Counted from the first letter of the stretch, positions 26,997-36,209 are shown. The stretch: DNA of 49,534 nt from SAR86 cluster bacterium (GCA_002401885.1 NVUL01000050.1:1-49534); one strand, 5' to 3'. Program-made: numbers and translations. The notes: generated by a model not told the origin, from the letters alone.

Positions 26997-27185
26997 ATGA
27001 ACAAATCTGCTGAAGCAGCAATAGAAAAGCCAATAACGGATGCCATAGCGGAAGCTATTGAAGAAGCGAAAGCAGATAGCGATCTGAATTTTCTAAAGAA
27101 GCAGAAAGAAGACGAAATCCGCATGAGACTCGACCAATTCGCCAAAGAACTTTCTCAGGTGAAGAAGCAGCGAGATCAGCACTAG
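26997..27185 (+). CDS. Small hypothetical coiled-coil protein
   Basis: A 62-residue highly charged ORF (Ala/Glu/Lys-rich, begins MNKSAEAAIEKPITDAI), predicted by eye to form one long helix or coiled coil. GGAG lies nine bases before the ATG, and the composition is typical of a real protein. No family recognised. It stands alone between the RAYT region and the CopC-like lipoprotein. Confidence 0.5.
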   Translation: MNKSAEAAIEKPITDAIAEAIEEAKADSDLNFLKKQKEDEIRMRLDQFAKELSQVKKQRDQH

Positions 27186-27422
27186 GGGCACTTAACCCTC
27201 AACTCTTTACCCCGGGCGCTTTTCAAATCCAGCCCTTACTCCCTCAGCAACTCGTTCCAAACCTAATTGAAGACGGCGTGTCATATTGCCGCAGATGCCA
27301 TTCTGTCGATGAATTCGAGCCTCCAAAGCGTTACACTGAGCCCATGAAATCAATCTGATGACTCGCGTGAATTTCGCATTCCTATCTCGCCAGTCAGTGA
27401 AGTCTCAAGAAGGACGCTCGCT

Positions 27423-27812
27423 ATGCCAGGCAACAGAAGATTCAACTCATTATTAGCGCTATTTGTACTAGCAGCCTCTCTTGCTGGCTGTGCCGGTAGT
27501 AGCACTGACTACTCGCCTTTTTTGCGTGCCGAGCCTGCCGCAGATTCAGTATTGAGCCGTGCGCCGCGCAATTTGCGCCTCTTCTATGAAGCAGTACCCG
27601 ATGTGCCAAATAGCAGTCTTACGCTAACGGGCCCAGATGGGAATTACGATTTGCGCGGCTTTCACACCATGGGTTCTGACGATCTCATGATCGAAATCAC
27701 CAATCCATCGATCCCAGATGGGGACTACGTGGTTGATTGGTCAGCAGTGGTTGGAGAAGGCTCCACCGTCTACGATGGTTCCTATCGATTTTCTGTAGTG
27801 ACCGATCGCTAA
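27423..27812 (+). CDS. CopC-domain-like lipoprotein
   Basis: A 129-residue protein with a lipoprotein signal peptide; the lipobox LAGC puts the acylated Cys at residue 22. The mature part has the CopC/YobA-like layout: AEPAADSVLSRAPRNLRLFYEAVPD, then IPDGDYVVDWSAVVGEGSTVYDGSYRFSV, comparable to the pattern of true CopC (SxPADGAxLxxxPxxLxLxF...YxVxWxxxxxDGHxxxG). The copper-binding N-terminal His and the DGH His are missing, so copper binding is doubtful. It lies upstream of the cbb3 oxidase genes, an enzyme that needs copper, so a role in metal handling is possible but inferred. Confidence 0.65.
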   Translation: MPGNRRFNSLLALFVLAASLAGCAGSSTDYSPFLRAEPAADSVLSRAPRNLRLFYEAVPDVPNSSLTLTGPDGNYDLRGFHTMGSDDLMIEITNPSIPDGDYVVDWSAVVGEGSTVYDGSYRFSVVTDR

Positions 27813-27876
27813 CGATAACTAATATCGGAATTTGTCCTTCAACTCATGCACAGCGGTACAAAGGAGCCTAGACTCC

Positions 27877-27917
27877 TTGAGGGAGATCAAGCCTGCCAGG
27901 TGAGGCCTAGGTATAAT
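27877..27917 (+). promoter_or_regulatory. FNR/Anr-type class II promoter upstream of Yip1-ccoNOQP
   Basis: TTGAG-GGAG-ATCAA at 27877-27890 matches the FNR consensus TTGAT-N4-ATCAA at nine of ten positions. A perfect -10 TATAAT lies at 27912-27917. A start point near 27925 would place the site centre at -41.5, the class II position. The predicted leader to the Yip1 gene is about 140 bases. Low-oxygen activation of ccoNOQP by FNR/Anr is established in other bacteria. Confidence 0.7.
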
Positions 27918-28064
27918 CTGCCACGACTAAGCACATTGCTCACTTCAGTTTTGACTAGCCTCGCAGGTGAGTTCAGTAAATTGAAAACACAGCACAAGAT
28001 TTTTACTACTGATTGACAAGGGAGTAATCTAAACTTCGCAAAGAAGTTTGTTGGGCAGCGGCCT

Positions 28065-28679
28065 ATGAGTACAAATATTTATTCTTATCTTTTGTTTAAG
28101 TCTCTATATCAACCTTTAGAGGCATTCAAACGGCTCAGCCAGGCCGAGCCATCGCCAATAGGCGTTATGCTGCGCTATTCAATTTGGCTGCTAATCCTGC
28201 CTCCAGTCTTCTCTCTTATCGGTGCCGCAAATTTTGGTTGGCGACTCGGTGCCGCGGAGCCCCTTAGACTTCCGATGGAGGCACTCCTCCTTGTCAGTTC
28301 GGGCTATTTCCTGGTGCTGGTCTTTGGTCTTTTTAGCACGGCACTGATTAGTCGTTGGATGGCCGCGACCTACGGTGCCAGCACGGCGCTTGGGCGTCAT
28401 GTCGCATTAGTAACGATTGTCGGTGAGCCGCTGGCAGTGGGCAGTCTCGCTCATCTATTTCCTGATGTCTTCATCAACATATTGATAATAATTCCTACCA
28501 TGATCTGGAGTATGTACCTGCTCTATAAGGGAATTCCCATCGTTCTGGGAATCACTTCAGAGAAGGGCGTGTTGATGGCGTCTTCATTGGTAGGATGGCT
28601 TCTAGTCGCAGCGGTAAGTCTCTTGGGGTTGAGCATGATGCTCTGGACTCTGGGAGTCGGGCCGTTACTCGGCGTGTAG
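28065..28679 (+). CDS. Yip1-family integral membrane protein
   Basis: A 204-residue protein with about five hydrophobic segments and the bacterial Yip1 layout (LFKSLYQPLEAFKRL at the N-terminus, MYLLYKGIPIVLGI before the last helix). Its function in bacteria is unknown. It lies between the FNR-type promoter and ccoN, 117 bases before ccoN on the same strand, with no terminator between, so it is probably co-transcribed with the oxidase. A direct role in oxidase assembly is not established. Confidence 0.75.
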   Translation: MSTNIYSYLLFKSLYQPLEAFKRLSQAEPSPIGVMLRYSIWLLILPPVFSLIGAANFGWRLGAAEPLRLPMEALLLVSSGYFLVLVFGLFSTALISRWMAATYGASTALGRHVALVTIVGEPLAVGSLAHLFPDVFINILIIIPTMIWSMYLLYKGIPIVLGITSEKGVLMASSLVGWLLVAAVSLLGLSMMLWTLGVGPLLGV

Positions 28680-28796
28680 GTCAATCCTAAGCAGTAGCAA
28701 CAGATAGCTACAGGCAATAGTCACAGAAGATAGTTACAGCAGTACTAAGCCGTAGAAACGAAAAGCAGCGACAGACGAAAACTTGGAAGCAATTGA

Positions 28797-30236
28797 ATGA
28801 GCAACGAAAACAGCAATCTGTACCACGATCAGATCGTACTTCACCTGGTTCAGTTTGCAGTGGTTTGGGCCCTATTGGCGATGACAGTGGGTGTTTATAT
28901 ATCTGCGGAACTCGTGTGGCCCACCATCGACTTCGGTCAGTTCTGGCTCTCCTTTGGCCGCCTGCGACCACTACATACCAATGGAATAATCTTCGGCTTC
29001 GGTGTTTCCGCATTGATGGCCACGGGGTTCTATAGTGTGCAGCGAACTTCACACGTACCACTCTTCATGCCAAGGCTTGCTTGGTTCGTTTGCTATGCTT
29101 GGCAGCTGATAATTCTACTTGGCGGTCTGTCTCTACTCGCGGGTTGGACTACATCGAAAGAGTACGCGGAACTCGAGTGGCCGTTCGATATCGCAATCGC
29201 CATTGTTTGGGTTTGCTTCGGCGTTGTCTTCTTCGGCACTATCGCCAATCGTAAGATTCGTCCCATCTATATCTCCAACTGGTTCTATGGCGCGCTAATC
29301 ATCGTGATTGCGATGCTGCATATCGTAAACAGCCTTGCGATTCCAGTAACCATCGGTAAATCCTACTCACTTTACGCAGGGGCGCAGGATGCTATCGTGC
29401 AATGGTGGTATGGGCACAATGCGGTGGGCTTCCTGCTAACGGGCGGATTCCTCGGCATGATGTATTACTTTCTGCCAAAACATGCGGGTCGCCCAATTTG
29501 GAGTTACCGTCTCTCTGTAGTCGCGTTCTGGGCATTCACCTATAGCTACATCTGGGCAGGTCCTCATCACCTTCATTACAGTGCGGTACCCGAATGGGTA
29601 TTGTCGCTGGCCATGGTGATGAGTGTGATCTTGCTGGCTCCATCATGGGCTACGATGATCAACGGCATCATGACGGTGAGCTCAGCATCGGAAAAACTGA
29701 AGACCGACCCGGCGCTAAAATTTATCGTTCTATCACTTGCATTCTATGGTCTTGCCACATTCGAAGGCCCAATGATGGCATTCCCCAGTGTGAACGTCGT
29801 GAGTCATTTTACCGATTGGACCATCGGCCATGTGCATTCTGGTGCTCTCGGATGGAACGCGATGATTACCTACGGCACGTTCTACTATATGGTGCCGCGC
29901 CTCGTCGGTGGCGAGCTGTATAGTGTGCGATTGGCGAACATTCACTTCTGGATGGCACTTGCCGGCACCATGCTCTATGTCATGGCGATGTGGGGAGCGG
30001 GCGTTTCACAAGGTTTGTTGTGGCTGAGTGTGGATGAGATAGGCGAGCTGAGTTTTAGCTTTAAAGACATCATGTCGAGCATGGCACCTTTCTATGGCCT
30101 GCGCCTAATCGCTGGATTGATCTTTCTTGGTGGCACCATGTTAATGGCCTACAACCTGTACAAGACAATAGCAGGCAAATCCGCGGTCAAGGTGCAGGTG
30201 CCGGCGGTAGATCCTGCTTTTGGAGTAAGCTCATGA
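28797..30236 (+). CDS. ccoN: Cytochrome c oxidase cbb3-type subunit I (CcoN)
   Basis: A 479-residue catalytic subunit of the high-affinity oxygen reductase, with 12 membrane segments and the low-spin heme / heme b3-CuB centre. LRPLHTNGIIFGFG gives the first heme ligand, WWYGHNAVGFLLT and PHHLHYSAVPEW give CuB ligands, and GHVHSGALGWNAM gives later heme ligands. It overlaps ccoO by four bases (ATGA). Expected activation by low oxygen through the FNR-type site at 27877. Confidence 0.97.
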   Translation: MSNENSNLYHDQIVLHLVQFAVVWALLAMTVGVYISAELVWPTIDFGQFWLSFGRLRPLHTNGIIFGFGVSALMATGFYSVQRTSHVPLFMPRLAWFVCYAWQLIILLGGLSLLAGWTTSKEYAELEWPFDIAIAIVWVCFGVVFFGTIANRKIRPIYISNWFYGALIIVIAMLHIVNSLAIPVTIGKSYSLYAGAQDAIVQWWYGHNAVGFLLTGGFLGMMYYFLPKHAGRPIWSYRLSVVAFWAFTYSYIWAGPHHLHYSAVPEWVLSLAMVMSVILLAPSWATMINGIMTVSSASEKLKTDPALKFIVLSLAFYGLATFEGPMMAFPSVNVVSHFTDWTIGHVHSGALGWNAMITYGTFYYMVPRLVGGELYSVRLANIHFWMALAGTMLYVMAMWGAGVSQGLLWLSVDEIGELSFSFKDIMSSMAPFYGLRLIAGLIFLGGTMLMAYNLYKTIAGKSAVKVQVPAVDPAFGVSS

Positions 30237-30862
30237 GCGCACTCTCACTTCATAAGAAGATTGAAGAAAACACCGGTTTACTGATTTTCGGCATTCTCCT
30301 CGTCTCCTCCATCGGCGGACTAGTGCAGATTTTACCGATGCTGGGTCACGACGCCATGGAAGCGGCTACTGCAAACACCCGCGTCTATAGTGCGGTTGAA
30401 CTGACGGGGCGAGACATCTATATTCGCGAAGGCTGCAGTGTCTGCCATTCGCAGCAGATTCGCCCACTCATCGCAGAGGTAGAGCGTTACGGTCCCTATT
30501 CAAGAGCCGGCGAATTCGTCTATGACCGTCCTTTCCTCTGGGGCTCAAAACGAACAGGGCCGGACCTGCATCGTGTCGGAGGAAAGTTCTCCGACGATTG
30601 GCACCGTGTTCATCTCATAGATCCTAGGGCCGTAGTTGAAAAAAGCATCATGCCGGGCTATCCCTGGTTGGCGAAACGCGATGCGATTCAAGCTGGCAAG
30701 GCGAGTACCAAGCTGCGAGCACTTAGACGGCTCGGCCACCCCTACACCGACGAAGAGATCGCCACCGCTGATGCGGAGTTGGTGGGTCTGAAGGAGATCG
30801 ATGCGTTGATCGCCTATCTGCAGATGCTTGGAACTGGTTTGAGCGAGGATATATCGATATGA
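30233..30862 (+). CDS. ccoO: Cytochrome c oxidase cbb3-type subunit II (CcoO)
   Basis: A 209-residue membrane-anchored monoheme cytochrome c that passes electrons to CcoN. One N-terminal membrane helix (about residues 15-36) precedes the heme site CSVCH at 68-72, with the typical continuation SQQIRP and YGPYSRAGEFVYDRPFLWGSKRTGPDL. The methionine of SIMPGYPWL is the likely axial ligand. Four-base overlaps join it to ccoN and ccoQ. Confidence 0.97.
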   Translation: MSALSLHKKIEENTGLLIFGILLVSSIGGLVQILPMLGHDAMEAATANTRVYSAVELTGRDIYIREGCSVCHSQQIRPLIAEVERYGPYSRAGEFVYDRPFLWGSKRTGPDLHRVGGKFSDDWHRVHLIDPRAVVEKSIMPGYPWLAKRDAIQAGKASTKLRALRRLGHPYTDEEIATADAELVGLKEIDALIAYLQMLGTGLSEDISI

Positions 30863-31002
30863 CTATGTTTATTTTTCTCGGCGACATGGTGGTCATGGCA
30901 TTCATGATTGGCCTAGCAATCTGGTTTACGAGCAGGGGCAATGACGAGCAGATCGCGGAAGCTGCGCGCATTCCCTTAGAGGATGAAGACTACCATGGCT
31001 GA
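30859..31002 (+). CDS. ccoQ: Cytochrome c oxidase cbb3-type subunit CcoQ
   Basis: A 47-residue protein beginning MTMFIFLGDMVVMAFM, with one membrane helix and a charged C-terminus. It sits exactly where ccoQ is expected, overlapping ccoO by ATGA and ccoP by eight bases. CcoQ stabilises the complex in other bacteria but is not catalytic. Sequence conservation in this family is low, so the call rests on size, topology and position. Confidence 0.85.
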   Translation: MTMFIFLGDMVVMAFMIGLAIWFTSRGNDEQIAEAARIPLEDEDYHG

Positions 31003-31873
31003 TTTGCCAACAGGATTCTGGAGTGGTTGGATTATCGTTCTGACCTGTGTCTCACTTGCGACGCTAGTTTGGCTAATATTCAGCGTCTACTTTGCGCCTA
31101 GTGCGAACGAACACCCGGAAGCGGAGCCTGTCTGGGACAACGATCTCAGAGAGGGCTCGAATGCGCCACCACTCTGGTGGTTTTGGATGTTGCTCGCAGC
31201 ACTGGTTTTCTCGTTGATCTACCTGATGCTGTATCCTGGGCTCGGTTCCTACAAAGGGCTACTCAACTGGTCGCACGGTAAGCGCATTGTTGAGAGCTAC
31301 GAAACTTACGACACGAGTTTTCAAGAAATCCGAGCAGATATTGCATCAAAGAACCTAGCTGAAATTCAGAATGACCTCGATCTCATGCAAGCAGCGGAAC
31401 GCATTTTCAAGCGAGAGTGTTCAGCCTGTCATGGACCTGATGCCAGAGGTCAGGCATCGTTGTTTCCGAACCTGATGGATATCGATTGGCAATGGGGTTC
31501 TAGTGCCGAACAAATAGAACAGACGATTCGTGGCGGCAGAGTCGCCAATATGCTGGCTTGGCAGTCGATTCTTGGCGATGAAAATATCAATCAAGTAGCC
31601 GACTACGTTGCGGATATGGGCGACAGCGCTGCTGCCGATCATCCGGGGCAGGTGATCTACCAGCAAAATTGCGTGGCTTGCCATGGCGTAGATGGCGCGG
31701 GCAATCCGTTATTGGGTGCGCCAAACCTTGCCGATAATATCTGGCTCTATGGCGGCGATATTGAAACCATCAAGGCATCGATAGCGGCGGGCAGAGGCGG
31801 CGTCATGCCTGCATTCAATAAACGTCTCGATGACGCGCAGATCAAACTACTCGTGGCGATGCTTGCTCGTTAA
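30995..31873 (+). CDS. ccoP: Cytochrome c oxidase cbb3-type subunit III (CcoP)
   Basis: A 292-residue diheme cytochrome c. Two membrane helices (about residues 9-32 and 60-80) flank a loop with the FixP-type pattern WDNDLREGSNAPPLWW; the two heme sites are CSACH (142-146) and CVACH (226-230). I chose ATG 30995, which has GAGG 12 bases upstream; an in-frame ATG at 30983 abuts that site. The accessory genes ccoG, ccoH, ccoI and ccoS do not follow; the next gene is convergent and overlaps its end by four bases. Confidence 0.96.
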   Translation: MADLPTGFWSGWIIVLTCVSLATLVWLIFSVYFAPSANEHPEAEPVWDNDLREGSNAPPLWWFWMLLAALVFSLIYLMLYPGLGSYKGLLNWSHGKRIVESYETYDTSFQEIRADIASKNLAEIQNDLDLMQAAERIFKRECSACHGPDARGQASLFPNLMDIDWQWGSSAEQIEQTIRGGRVANMLAWQSILGDENINQVADYVADMGDSAAADHPGQVIYQQNCVACHGVDGAGNPLLGAPNLADNIWLYGGDIETIKASIAAGRGGVMPAFNKRLDDAQIKLLVAMLAR

Positions 31874-34086
31874 TTCCACTCATCGCCCATGTTGTCATCG
31901 GTGATGATGAAATTATCTTCGGTTCTCTCCAGAATAGACGTAGCGCTCTCCAGCGGATAAGTAGTGAAGTCGACTGCTGTATTGAAACCGTAGCGAGACG
32001 CATCGAACATCTCGATGATCTCGGCGATTCTATTTCTATTCCGCTCCTTGCTCCGGTCGTGTTGGCGAATGCCGTCTATTTCATAATTCCAAAGAATACT
32101 TTCAAGCCTCTGCGTATCTACAGCAATTTCTTCGTTGCCGCATAGCATATGATTCTGAAATCTCAGTGAGTGAGGGCATACGGTCGCGGCTGTCTTTTGC
32201 ACGTTCATTGAATTGGTGGAGTTGTAGAAAGCGATGCCACCATCATTCAGGCGCGAGAGGACTATTTTTAGAAAGTCCTGCGAGAGCAAGTTGGCCGCAT
32301 AGGCCCGCCAATGAAAAGTCGTGTTCATGATTATGAGATCGAACTTCTCCGTCGCGTTACGCTGCATATAACGTCGCCCATCATCTATTCGGATCTCTAC
32401 CTTTTCGTTTGTGAGCAGACTACTCACAGCAGTATTGGTGGCTACAATCTCGCTGTACCCCGGATTTATCTCCACCACAACTAGCTGTTCAAGAGCTGGG
32501 TGATGAGCCAAAATCTGAGCCCAAGAGCCTGTAGCTAAGCCGATCATAAGCACTCGCTTGGGCTCTGGGTGAAACGCGCTAAGGATGTAGGGTCTGATGA
32601 TGCCATTGTTGTCAGTGATCAAATCAGTATTGAATAGACCGTCGTAAACACCGCCGCCATAGACGCGGTCGTTCTGCGTGACGGTGATTACGCCACTCTT
32701 TGTTTCAACTATGTGCTTGAAAGGTATTCCAGCGTAATTTCGTATCGCCTGAAATTTCTCATAATTACCGCGGGATAACGCCGGGTTGCTCGCTAGGAAG
32801 GTTAGCGCGAGAACGGCCAGAGCAATTGAACTAGATCTGCTCCGACCCTTTTCAGTATCGACAAGAGTTGCCGCAATCAAAAGGCCTCCTATTGCGAGCA
32901 GCATCGCTATTGTCTGTGTAGGGAGATAATCCATGAGTACAAAGCCGGTAAGTACGGTGCCGATGGTCGCGCCCGCAATATTCGACATGTACATATAGCT
33001 AATTTTCTGCCCGGACATTTTGTCCGCCTTGATTCCGATGTGAGCGAGCAGAGGGAATGGGATGCCGAGAGCTAGCGCTGCGACGAGTAGATAGAGTTCA
33101 GCGAAAAGCAATGCCGCTTGGGTTGCGAGATACGCCGCAAGCGGCATTAAGAAGAACCCGAGCAGGGAGGCGAAAACCATGCTTAGTTTAAGCAGGCGGT
33201 TTATTTGCAGTGTGTCGTCTTTGAGCCTCTCACAGACGCGACCCGCAACGTAAGAACCGAGCGCCAAGCCTAGAAGGAACAGGCCGAGAACACGTGGAAA
33301 GATGAATGCGGTCCCCGCATTCGCGAAGGAGAATATCCGCATCCACAAAATTTCGTAAGAGAGCGCGATAAATCCCGAAACAAAAGCGAGTAGTAATATC
33401 TTCCTGAGAGATATTGCATTTTCAGCAAGATCTCGAGATTCGTCTTGCTTAGTAGCAGTATCAACTACCTCATTTGCCGTCGATTTCTGCCAGAAATGAA
33501 AAAGGAGGGCAGCAGCACCAATAAGGAAGTTGAATAGGCACGCAACATAGATCGTGCCTTGCATGCCGTACATGCCAAGTAAAAAGAGTGATGCAGAAAA
33601 TGCAGCGATGGCGGAACCGAGGGTGTTTACGAAGTAGAGAGTGCCTAGAGAGAACCCTACATTCGGCATCCGCGCTACGAGGAACGCGCTGAGAATCGGT
33701 AGTGTCGCGCCCATGCAAAGCGTTGGCAGAAAAACTAGCAGGAAAGCGACCAGAGTCATCGATAGATAATCTAGATTTATCGCATAAGAACCAACCAAAT
33801 CGTAGAGTTGCAGCGATACAAGACCGAAGAGACCGATGCAGAGCTCCAGGAGGGCGAACAACAGCAACTGAGGCAATAGTCTTAAAGTCGAGAGTTTGCC
33901 CCCAATCAAGCTTCCTAGGCCGAGGCCTAACATGAATGCTGCAACTACCAGCGTAATAGACTCGATGTTGGTGCCGAACAGAGTAAACAAGGAGCGTTGC
34001 CAGACAATCTGATAGAGCAAGGCAGGAAACCCCGAGAATAGGAAGAGGGGGTAGACCGGCCAGAAGTGGTTTGAAGATCTTGGCAT
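31870..34086 (-). CDS. Membrane-bound spermidine synthase-like protein (MFS-type helices plus aminopropyltransferase fold)
   Basis: A 738-residue protein. The first about 420 residues form many membrane helices (begins VYPLFLFSGFPALLYQIVWQRSLFTLFG, a hallmark of the fused family). The last third has a spermidine-synthase/methyltransferase-like Rossmann fold: VLMIGLATGSWAQIL is the nucleotide-binding loop, VVVEINPGY the acidic strand end, and RIDDGRRYM follows. Such proteins are annotated as fused MFS/spermidine synthase, but polyamine synthesis is rarely shown. The usual catalytic Asp motif of soluble SpeE is not clear here (LIIMNTTFHW). It is convergent with ccoP, overlapping by four bases. 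Confidence 0.78.
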   Translation of the reverse strand: MPRSSNHFWPVYPLFLFSGFPALLYQIVWQRSLFTLFGTNIESITLVVAAFMLGLGLGSLIGGKLSTLRLLPQLLLFALLELCIGLFGLVSLQLYDLVGSYAINLDYLSMTLVAFLLVFLPTLCMGATLPILSAFLVARMPNVGFSLGTLYFVNTLGSAIAAFSASLFLLGMYGMQGTIYVACLFNFLIGAAALLFHFWQKSTANEVVDTATKQDESRDLAENAISLRKILLLAFVSGFIALSYEILWMRIFSFANAGTAFIFPRVLGLFLLGLALGSYVAGRVCERLKDDTLQINRLLKLSMVFASLLGFFLMPLAAYLATQAALLFAELYLLVAALALGIPFPLLAHIGIKADKMSGQKISYMYMSNIAGATIGTVLTGFVLMDYLPTQTIAMLLAIGGLLIAATLVDTEKGRSRSSSIALAVLALTFLASNPALSRGNYEKFQAIRNYAGIPFKHIVETKSGVITVTQNDRVYGGGVYDGLFNTDLITDNNGIIRPYILSAFHPEPKRVLMIGLATGSWAQILAHHPALEQLVVVEINPGYSEIVATNTAVSSLLTNEKVEIRIDDGRRYMQRNATEKFDLIIMNTTFHWRAYAANLLSQDFLKIVLSRLNDGGIAFYNSTNSMNVQKTAATVCPHSLRFQNHMLCGNEEIAVDTQRLESILWNYEIDGIRQHDRSKERNRNRIAEIIEMFDASRYGFNTAVDFTTYPLESATSILERTEDNFIITDDNMGDEWN

Positions 34087-34312
34087 TCAGTTTCTTCTGA
34101 TTCGTTAAAAATGCCGCATAGCATGCGGAACTGTTAGCTTGTAACTAGTGAGGGTTATCTCATAATCTCTAGCGGCAGTTTGCCGCGCCACTGGAACTCT
34201 ATATAGCACAATTACTTTGTCGATTTCTGAGCTCCAAATAGCGTTCCACACAATCCGTTCAGATACGCTATGATTCCCTCGTCTATTCGAACACAGTGCA
34301 CGAGGCCCCACG

Positions 34313-36196
34313 ATTCGAAATCAAGTATTCATCGCGACTGGACTGACGGTTGTTCTGGCACTTGTCGTGGTGGCAATGTACTGGGGTGGATTGAGTGGCG
34401 CCTTCCTGCTCGACGATACGCCAAACCTCAATGTCATTGCCCAACTTCCGGCGAATCCAAGCCTCAGTGACATTTTCAACCTAGCAACTACTGGCTTCGC
34501 CGGGGTTTTTGGTAGGTCTGTTTCAATATTTAGCTTCTTGCTTCAGCACGAGTCCTGGCCAGACCCGCGTAACTTCAAGTTCGTAAACCTACTCATTCAT
34601 CTTGTTAATGGTTGTCTGCTAGCGCTCTGCTGCGTGTTGATCGGACGACAGTGGCGGTCTCAGTCGATTCCGCTAGTTGCGATAGCGGTGATCAGTTTCA
34701 TCTGGCTCGCGCACCCCATCCAGGTATCCAGCGTGTTATATGTTGTGCAGAGGATGACGTTGCTCTCTGCAACATTCGGTCTTCTCGCTCTCCTATTTTA
34801 TCTGTTAGGAAGGCGATTCCTGGTACGGGGAGAGAACGCACGGGGTATTTTCCTGGTGCTGCTAGGTTTAGTTCCCGTCGCACTTCTTTCGGTGTTGAGC
34901 AAAGAGAATGGTGTATTGGTCTATCTCTACGTACTCGTTCTTGAGTACACATTGTTTGCAAATAGCGAACAGCCGAAGTTGCTGCTGAGACTCCGTCAGG
35001 GATTGCTTGCAGCGACGGTGCTGATTGGCGTAGCGGGTTTGATCTTTATCATGCCCAGCACACTAGAAGGCTACGACCTGAAACCGTTTAGTTTTGCTGA
35101 GCGAGTTTTAACCCAGTTCCAAGTACTAACAACTTACCTAGCAAACATCGCCATTTTACTGCCCAACTACTTCGGCGTGTTCCATGACGACTTTGCGAAT
35201 GCACAAGGTCTATCGCTTATCTTGAGCATGTTATTTGTCTTCGGATTGATCGTAGCGGCGTTGATAAAGCGGGAAAAATGGCCTCTATTCGCCTTCGCCG
35301 TCTTATGGTTCTTTGCCGGTCACGCACTGGAATCGACTTTTCTCCCCTTGGAATACTATTTCGAGCATCGGAATTATCTACCCCTGCTCGGTCTGGTTTT
35401 CGCACTCGTGGTTTATTTGAGCGATCTGCTGCCCCAACTCGATGGCAACAAGAGAAAAATCACCCTAACAATCGCATCAATCGCAATAGCCTTCATGTCG
35501 ATCACAACGGTGCGACAGACCGCACTGTGGGGCGACGCGCTCTATCAGGCCTATGCCGTAGTCGAGCAGCACCCAGCCTCGAAAGGAGCGCAGTCCAATT
35601 TAGTCGAGAAGCTCAGCGCCGACGGGCAGTTTCAGCTGGCATTCGACTATCACATGACGGTCATAGATCCAGAACAGCTTAGCATTCCACCCTTTATTCG
35701 GTGGCTGGAATTCTCCTGCATCTTGCCCAGCGTAGAGCCTCCCGAAGACGACGTTCTAAGAAGGCAGGCGCGTGAAGCGCCTCACGACAACGGTGCGGTA
35801 TTTTCCTTGAACAATTTGGTGTTTGGCATCCTCGAGGGAAGGTGTCCCAGCGCGCCGGTCAATAAAATCCAACTGGTGCTAGATGAACTCGCAGCGAATC
35901 CTTATTTCGAGCTTAACCACGCAGATATAATTTTCTATCAGGCATTGCTGCAGGCATCGGCAGAGAATTTTCCTGCAGCGGCTGACCTAGCGGCGGACTC
36001 ATTCCGGCAACGTGCCGATGTTCGGGTTGGTCTCTATCAGGTGAACTGGCGTATTCTCGCAGGTGAGATCGAAATCGCAATAAGTACACTGCAATCTCTG
36101 GAACGCGACTATGCTGAAGAAATAGCCGCCAGTATTGACCTCAGCGCACGGCTACAATTTCTTCGTAATAGGCTTCAAAGCGCATCGCGGCAGTAA
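34313..36196 (+). CDS. Multi-spanning membrane protein, PMT/TMTC-like with C-terminal repeat region
   Basis: An integral membrane protein of about 627 residues. The N-terminal helix is followed by GAFLLDDTPNL, FVNLLIHLVNGCLL, and HPIQVSSVLYVVQRMTLLSATFGLLALLFYLLGRR, the pattern of TMTC/PMT-type glycosyltransferase-like proteins. The last about 230 residues are soluble, helical and TPR-like. The start is uncertain: GTG 34367 cuts away most of the first helix. An ATT at 34313 (IRNQVFIATGLTVVLALVV...) restores it and has GAGG seven bases upstream. No ATG, GTG or TTG is available in frame before 34367. A possible -10 TATGAT lies at 34269-34274. Substrate unknown. Confidence 0.7.
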   Translation: MRNQVFIATGLTVVLALVVVAMYWGGLSGAFLLDDTPNLNVIAQLPANPSLSDIFNLATTGFAGVFGRSVSIFSFLLQHESWPDPRNFKFVNLLIHLVNGCLLALCCVLIGRQWRSQSIPLVAIAVISFIWLAHPIQVSSVLYVVQRMTLLSATFGLLALLFYLLGRRFLVRGENARGIFLVLLGLVPVALLSVLSKENGVLVYLYVLVLEYTLFANSEQPKLLLRLRQGLLAATVLIGVAGLIFIMPSTLEGYDLKPFSFAERVLTQFQVLTTYLANIAILLPNYFGVFHDDFANAQGLSLILSMLFVFGLIVAALIKREKWPLFAFAVLWFFAGHALESTFLPLEYYFEHRNYLPLLGLVFALVVYLSDLLPQLDGNKRKITLTIASIAIAFMSITTVRQTALWGDALYQAYAVVEQHPASKGAQSNLVEKLSADGQFQLAFDYHMTVIDPEQLSIPPFIRWLEFSCILPSVEPPEDDVLRRQAREAPHDNGAVFSLNNLVFGILEGRCPSAPVNKIQLVLDELAANPYFELNHADIIFYQALLQASAENFPAAADLAADSFRQRADVRVGLYQVNWRILAGEIEIAISTLQSLERDYAEEIAASIDLSARLQFLRNRLQSASRQ

Positions 36197-36209
36197 CGGC
36201 AGCGGCGCG

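Noticed and set aside
34105..34311. Minus-strand frame between the spermidine-synthase-like gene and the TMTC-like gene
   Set aside because: No family likeness and it occupies the only promoter space for the divergent genes.
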